The notes under the pieces are model-generated. The model was given only the letters and a program-made list of their open reading frames with translations. It was not told the DNA's origin and made no database searches. Shown in pieces: positions 57,888-64,000 of a stretch of DNA of 64,000 bases (position 1 is its first letter; each line of letters begins with the position of its first letter). Source of the stretch: Eudorina sp. 2006-703-Eu-15 (lineage: Eukaryota; Chlorophyta; Chlorophyceae; Chlamydomonadales; Volvocaceae); NCBI GenBank assembly GCA_003117195.1, contig BDSI01000114.1, positions 343,338 through 407,337 on the forward strand, given 5' to 3'. The position numbers and the translations under genes are program-made.

Positions 57888-59927
57888 CACGAAACCGCGC
57901 CACCGTGGCGCACCGGGACCTGCAGGCTCCCTCCACATGTGCACCTGTGGATGCACGACCCGTGGGAACGAACGAGCGACTAAACGGACGCAGAGTGGGA
58001 GGGGCCGGGGTGTATGCGGACAACGGCATGGGACGGATCCCGGATGCGGTGGACAAGCCGGATGGGGGCCGGGGATGAGATGGCGCCAATCCAGTTGGCC
58101 ATGCACAGATGTGGGTGATCTGATCTGCCCCTGCCGACTGGCAATCCGCAACTGTCCGTAAGCGCCAGCACATATCCCGTACCTGTCAGTACCGTATTCA
58201 CTGCAAAGTGGGTCTGGACCTGGCCTAGAGACCCCAGACGCCCAGAGGCTGGTGATGCTGTTTTCAAATACTGGCGTTGAAAACCGCGCGCCGCGCGTAA
58301 TGGCGAGCGCCGCAGTGCGCCGCCGCAAATTGTTTCCATGTGTGTGGCTGTTGGGGTGGGGTGGGGTGCGGTTTGAGGTCGAGTTGAGGAGGGTATGGGC
58401 GACTGGTTGGGTGGATGTGCGTGTGGTTGGGTGTGTATATGTTGGGGAGGGCGGAGATGGTTGGCGGGTGGGGATGGGTGGTTGGAGGGTGGGGATGGGT
58501 GGTGGTTGGAGGGTGGGGCAGGTGAGTGCACCGGGCGGCAACACAGTGGGATCTTGCTTTTGTTTTTGAGGGGGGTAGGGGGCTGAACCCTAGTGCCAAC
58601 CCCCGGTTTATACGACAAGAGATGCACACGTGAGCGGCCCGCTGGGGTAGGGGGGCCCCCAGAACCCGCCAGTCCGTGCAGTCAGCGGCACACGCAGCCC
58701 TGAAGGCAGCATGTGGCAATCCCGCCCCTGCCCGCCCCGTATGAGACGCGGAGGGACGTGCCAGCTTGGGCGATAAGGCCCTTGTGGCCGGCTGGAAAGC
58801 CCCTCCTCATAGGGTCAAAAGCCTAACTGTAACAACTGTCAGTACGATGGAGCCGTAGGGTGCAGGGCGCACTTGCTGTTCTTCTTTATCGGCGTGAGCG
58901 CATGCGATATCCGTAGATGTCGTGCTGGGCCTTACTCGTTTGGCGGCTGGATAAGGGGAAGAGTCCCGTGTACGGAGAGGCGCGGCGGAAGGCGCGGAAA
59001 CAGTCATGCCTTTTGACAAGGAGACTGCGACGAGGGTTCCGTGACTGAGATGTGCGTGCAAATCCCGACATTGACACCTGAAATTTTACATGTAGGACGA
59101 CAGAGGCACAAGAATATCCTTGGATACAAACTGAAGCCGCAACATGCGTGTGGCGTACTTTGGTAACGTTACTGAGACTTCAGCGTGAGAATTCAGTTGC
59201 GACGATGCGGTCCCGAGAAAAAGTTAAATACATATGAAACACAATATTATTATTGAATAAATGTGTGCGTTGCATCTGCGATTCGTAATCGTTTGTAGTA
59301 TATACAGCTTAACGTCAATGCACGTGCCCAACGCAGGTGAGTGATCCTTGGTAGCAATCAAATTGTATGCGCTTTCCGTGAAGGTATACTGTCAGTATGA
59401 TAAAACAATAGGTTTTGCACCACAGCGCTGTAAGTTACTTCACGCGCGGGGCCTGGCTGTGAAGTGCCGAGCTGTGCCGAGCGGACGGACCTACCTCCCT
59501 GCGTGAAAGTCCCCGGTCACATGAAAATGTTAGCAACGTGTAATAAAAATTATTTGAAAAAGAAACTGTTTGGCTCGCTCCGTTTGGAATAGGCAAGCTC
59601 GGGCTAAATGTATGAGTCAATAGCTCATATCTTCTGACGCTGCCTCACGTTTTTATTTAAGTCTTCCTATAATTTAATCTCTCAAATTATACGTGTTATA
59701 TCTCCGATACTCCTGACAGTCAAAAAGTAGGCTTTGGGCATCATCAGAGCGCCCATTACAGTACATGCGAGGGAATGCACTTTTCCTGCCAAGAAAATGT
59801 GGGCCACAGCTATTGATGACCAGAATAACCATGTAAAGCTCGGAAAATCTTGAGTTATTTCGCCAGGGCGCACGCGAGCACCTGCCTCGTAAAGTCATGA
59901 ACCTGCGAAAGTGAAGGAAAAGAAGTA
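57296..59927. other. Intergenic region before the PAS-like gene
   Basis: It holds a G-rich run (57300-57400), a CA tract (57847-57881) and a GGTTGGAGGGTGGGGAT tandem (about 58460-58520). From about 58850 to 59900 it is AT-rich and probably contains the promoter of the gene at 59928. No coding gene is supported. Confidence 0.45.
57847..57881 (+). repeat. CA dinucleotide tract
   Basis: About 17 CA units in intergenic DNA. Confidence 0.95.
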
Positions 59928-60378
59928 ATGGGCCTTCCAGATGGCCAGACATCCTGGTGGCGTCGTCTTATACCATGCTCTCAATCAGAACATCGCGCAG
60001 GGGCCCGGCGTTTCCAGCCGGGAGCCGTCCCCACGTCCCGTGCCCTTCTCCATCGCCAATATGACACCGCGCCCATGCCAGTTATCGCCATTACCTCAAC
60101 GACACAAAATAGTTTCCACAGCACCGAAGGCTCCTCACTTGTCATCATCTACTGCAACCCGGTTGCGCGCTCCTTGCTGGGTCCTGGTGTCAGGGACCTG
60201 CTGCAAACGCCCAACCACATCTCCAGCGACCTACTCGAGATCTTGAGGAGCGCCAACGCAACCGGCAGCGCTGCTCGCGCGCTCACGTTGAGGTTCAGCT
60301 CGCAGCTCGGCACCGGTGCCTGGACGGCCCATGTCTCCCGCTGCGTCCTCGACGACTCCATCACGCGGCATCAGCAGC

Positions 60379-60417
<39 letters not shown>

Positions 60418-63400
60418 CGGAGGACGAGGAGGAGGCGGGGGAGGAGGAGGTCGGGGAGGAGGAGGAGCAGGAATGCCGCGGCCACGCAGCCGCCTGCAGC
60501 TGCTTTGGCAGCGCGCTGCTGCTGCCGGGCGGCCGGGGTCGAGCGGTGCGGCCCGCGCTGGTGCTGCTCTTCCGCCGGGTCGACGACGTCGCCACCGCCG
60601 CCGCGGAGCTGCTCACTAGCAGCCTCCTCTCCTACCCGCCACTCGCCGGCGCCACCTTGAGCGGTGGCCAGCTGCTGTCGCCGCTCCCCAGCTCCCACGA
60701 CCTGGCCGGCTCCCCTGGACCGCTCTCGCCCCTGCTGCACCCCCCAGTGTCGCTGCCGCCCCAGCAGCCTACCCCTTCCAAGCCGATCTGCCTCACCCGG
60801 ATGCTGTCTCCCCTGGCAGCTATGGCCGCCGCGTTGGCGTCCTCCACCTCCGTGGCCGCCGCCGCCGCGGCGCTACCGTCGCCGCTAATATCGCCGCACG
60901 CCGGCGGCGGCGCGGCCGCGGCGCACTGTTACTGGCCGCTGCACGCCGTCAACGCGCTTCCCGCCGCCGTCACCGTGCTCCTGCTGGGCGGCGCCCGAGT
61001 GCTCTTCCAGAACACCGCCAGCCGCTCCCTGCTCGGCGACCGACTGGCCGAGCCCCTGCCGGCGAGTGCCGCGGCGGCGGAGGCAGCGGGCGGGGAGGAC
61101 GACGGCGCCGGGGCCGCACTACGGCGGCTTCGCCACGGCCGGGTGGCGCTGTCGCGGGCTCAGTCCGAGCAGTTGGCATCGGACGTGGGGGACCCGGCAC
61201 CCGGGGAGCGGATCAGAAGCGGGACGCGCTCCTCGTCCGTCGGGGGTGGAAGCCGCACCCGGCTTCTGGCCGCTGCCGCCGAGTGGTTCGGCGCCAAGCG
61301 CTCCAGGGTCTTGGGCGGCAGTAGCGGTAGCGCCGGCGGATTGAAGTCGGCGTCGCGAGTTGGAGGCGGGGACCCGCAGCGGCGGGTGCAATCCGGTGCT
61401 GGGGCCCGGGAGGCAGAGGCAGAGACGGAGGCCGCGGGTTCCGCGCAGCAGCAGCAGCGGCAGCAGGCTAACGCGCTGCACCTGATCTTCAGCTTGGAGC
61501 CAGGGAAGCTGCAGCAGATGATGGCGGCGGTGTCGGTACCGGGGGGCACATGGCAAGGTGCGTGTGGTCGTGCGTGTGTTATGTGGATCCGGAATTTCAC
61601 CCAGCCCCAACGCCCAACCCCGACACAACTCGACCTGACCCGACCCGACCCGACCCGACGCGACCAGTCCCGACCCGACCGGTTCCGGTATCCGGTTTAC
61701 CGGTTTACCGGTTACCGTTACGGTTAAGGTTCTTAGTTGACCACAGCATGTCAACATCATTACAACTTGTTGTGAGGGGCGCTTCAGCAGATGTCCCGGG
61801 GGGTCCTTTCCCACATGGTTCACATGGTTCAATCATCAATTCGTTGCATGCGACCACACAGCACACAACACACAGCACACAGCCACCAGACAGCCGCTGG
61901 CCAGGCGGCCGCGCCACCCTCAAGAGCAGCCCGCACGCTGCGACATGGACCCCGCGGAACCCAGAGAGAGCAGCAGATACATACACTCCTTAACGAAACC
62001 CGCCCAGCGGTCTACCGACCTGAAAGGGAGTCGGTTTTTTGTGTTGCAAGGATGGGGGTGCATGTGCCCCCTACCTGTGTACGCCCAACTAACTAAACTA
62101 CCCGTACGACGAGACGAGCCGTTGGCCCCAGGGCATGCACGCAACAAAACGCCGGGAAGCACTCACTCGTACTCGCACTCGTACTCGGCTCCTTTGTTGC
62201 TCTTTTCATGTTTTCCAACTTGCAGGTTGATATGGTAAGTATATTGGTGCTTGGTTTGGGTCGGGTGGGTCTCTCATCTTAACACACCCGTACATGGGGC
62301 TGCATGTACAGTGTGAAGCGGGAAACCTACACACTTCCGGAAGGGGCCGATGAGTTACGACGAGCCCACAATGCATGTGCTCCAGATGCCCGACGAACCG
62401 AGATGGCCTCCAGGTCATGATCTCCGCCAGCCCCGGGGGAAACCCTCCGCCGGATTGGGGAAGGTGATGAGCCGCTGTCGTAAACACTAGAGCAGGCGTC
62501 ATGGTCCGTTTCGAGCAGTCTCCAAGTCAGTGGAGTACGGCAGCGCTAAAGGCCGTACACGCATGGCGGGCCACGCCAAACCGAACCAAATCGTGCGATC
62601 CGGCGCAGGGCGGGACGTGCACGGGCGCAGAAGGGGGGAGGGGAGTAGTGGCCTGCAGGCCCGGCAACGGACGGTCCGGGGCGCATAACTGGCCAGCTCC
62701 CTGGCGGTAGCAGCGCCTTTTGTGCCGGTTGCAGATTGTGGAGCGCCCGGACGGACGTCTGGTGGCGTGGCGGGTGGCCCTCGCCGGGGGCCCCTCCCTG
62801 GGTGGGGCGAGCCTCCCGACGGATAGATTCGTTAGGTTGGGCGCATCAGTCTGGCCTATGGATCCCCTGGCCGATGTGGTGCTGCAGTGCCACAGTACTG
62901 AACCGTCGCCGCCATGGAATTAGATGGAAACGTTCTGGCCTGACCTGGCCTGACCTGTTGTGCGCTGCGCTGTGCTGCGCTGTGACACCCCCCGCTCACC
63001 CGCTGGGTTGGGTTTTATTTTAACCCCCGCTCGATAACCTCCGTCGGTTAAACTCTTGTTCAGGCAGCAGCGCAGCTTCACACTGTCTACCAGTTTCCTA
63101 TTTCCCCTGTCCGAGCCATGCCTTTCGGCCTACCGTACATGCCGTACAGGTCGTACCATCAGCCATCCGGTATCTCTTTCACGCCCGCCTGGACATTTCC
63201 CTTCCCCACGCAGCGCTGCCGCCGCAACAACCCTGCATACTGCCTTTGTTTTGTTGTACGTGCTTCTCCCGTGACGTACTCGCTCCCCCCACTCCCGGGT
63301 GTCCCTCTGTGCTCCGCCATGTCCTTCGTTGGACGACGTTCGCGGCGTGGCTGCACCTTCGTCTGACACAGGTCCGTACAGTATCGGAGTCTTAGGGATG

Positions 63401-64000
63401 GGTAGGGTCCCCGATGCACATGGCCTGGTGCTACACTTGGCGGCAGCGCGGCAGCGCCGCGGTGCGCACCCTTGCGTAGTCTCATTTTTCACTGCCATGC
63501 AGGTACCTCGCCACGTAAGTATTCTCAGTTTTTGGTTGCGCGCGTGTTGTTTGTGGGGTTGGATTTTTTCTTGTTAACCAGCCGCTCACCCACCCAATTA
63601 ACCAACCCAACCAACCAACCAACCAACCAACAACCACCACATGCACCGCAGGCATCGTGCGGGTGCCATTCCGACTGGCGCCGCCCACTCTCACGGGCGT
63701 GGGTGTGGGCCCGGGGTCAGGTGAGGAGGCGGGCGGCGGCGCCAGTGGTTAAATGGTGTACAGGGGTTACAGGGGGTCCAGTGCAAGGCGGGCCAGGGCG
63801 GTGGTTCAAACACGCGGAAGGAGGACTGATGGTGGTGGCGGTCGAGGGGTTCTATCTGCTGCATGGACTTGGAAATGCACAACAAAGGTTGGGGCTTGGG
63901 GGACGGAACGCACAGGATGCGGACCGGTCCAAGATCCTCAGGACAGACCACGGACCACCGGATGCACGTGTTCGCCTGCGGGGCAGGGGGGCAGGGGCAG
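59928..64000 (+). CDS. PAS-like low-complexity protein, 5' part of gene
   Basis: Exon 1 is 59928-61557 (543 codons + 1 base) and exon 2 is 63652-63720. The phases agree across a 2.1-kb intron, and exon 2 ends in a GTGAGG donor, so the gene runs beyond the window. Two PAS-like cores are visible: SLVIIYCNPVARSLLGPGV (about 70-88) and AVTVLLLGGARVLFQNTASR (about 346-365). Between and around them are a poly-Q tract (about 147-161), an acidic run, ALVLLFRRVDDVATAAAELL, and alanine-rich linkers. Near the join is LIFSLEPGKLQQMMAAV, then GTWQ|GIVRVPFRL. This layout recalls large volvocine families in which PAS-like regions precede a protein kinase or cyclase domain, which would lie off the right edge. 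The catalytic part is therefore unproven. No signal peptide. Confidence 0.65.
61621..61690 (+). repeat. CCCGA pentanucleotide-like repeat
   Basis: Imperfect CCCGA/CTGA units at the 5' end of the PAS-gene intron, followed by ACCGGTTT repeats. Confidence 0.8.
62233..62290 (+). repeat. Dispersed repeat family 1, copy 3
   Basis: Reads GTAAGTATATTGGTGCTTGG then TTTGGGTCGGGTGGGT and CATCTTAACACACC, inside the PAS-gene intron. Confidence 0.7.
63056..63110 (+). repeat. Dispersed repeat family 2, copy 4
   Basis: Reads TCAGGCAGCAGCGCAGCTTC then CTACCAGTTTCCTATTTCCC, in the same PAS-gene intron. Confidence 0.65.

Noticed and set aside
61119..61832. 237-codon minus-strand frame
   Set aside because: It is antisense to the PAS-like first exon; arginine/proline-rich shadow.

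Overview
The window is nuclear DNA from a green alga, most likely a volvocine (Chlamydomonas/Volvox group). The evidence is high GC, genes broken by many short GT-AG introns, alanine-, glycine- and glutamine-rich proteins, TGTAA poly(A) motifs, CA-rich microsatellites, a pherophorin-like exon and a MYND-finger protein of a kind common in these algae. I see no prokaryotic operon, CRISPR array or rRNA. I rebuilt the genes by hand by matching splice phases between open exons. The exon ends are therefore predictions, although the phases agree in every gene listed as CDS with confidence above 0.6.

Layout. 0-7.1 kb, minus strand: the 5' end of a pherophorin-like gene (849 leftwards), an unresolved cysteine-rich stretch, and a two-exon MYND zinc-finger gene (7089-2553). 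9.6-13.7 kb, plus: a nine-exon sulfotransferase. 16.3-17.0 kb, plus: a plastid-type CDGSH (NEET) iron-sulfur protein. 18.5-20.8 kb, plus: an ankyrin-repeat protein related to ANKRD39. 21.1-22.5 and 30.2-32.0 kb: two decayed copies of the 3' half of an ethanolamine-phosphate cytidylyltransferase gene, one with an internal inversion. 23.9-24.5 kb: two unidentified exons. 26.4-29.2 kb, minus: a leucine-rich-repeat gene whose frame is broken in this sequence. 37.8-46.8 kb, minus: a five-exon gene for a ~1,495-residue low-complexity protein. 48.8-52.5 kb, plus: a plastid hotdog-fold acyl-ACP/acyl-lipid thioesterase. 54.0-57.3 kb, plus: an unrecognised 231-residue protein. 59.9 kb to the end, plus: the 5' part of a large PAS-like protein gene.

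The spaces hold non-autonomous DNA transposons. Two are hAT-type, with perfect 8-bp target duplications, and a third has different inverted ends. There are also minisatellites, CA/TA/CTAC/GGGA tracts and two short dispersed repeat families that recur in introns. The genes do not form a pathway. Plastid lipid and iron-sulfur functions are represented, but I infer no cluster.

Nothing here is a clear new system. The most unusual material is the low-complexity 1,495-residue protein, the rearranged cytidylyltransferase pseudogenes, the related hAT miniature elements, and the LRR gene whose frame is broken by repeat-length changes.
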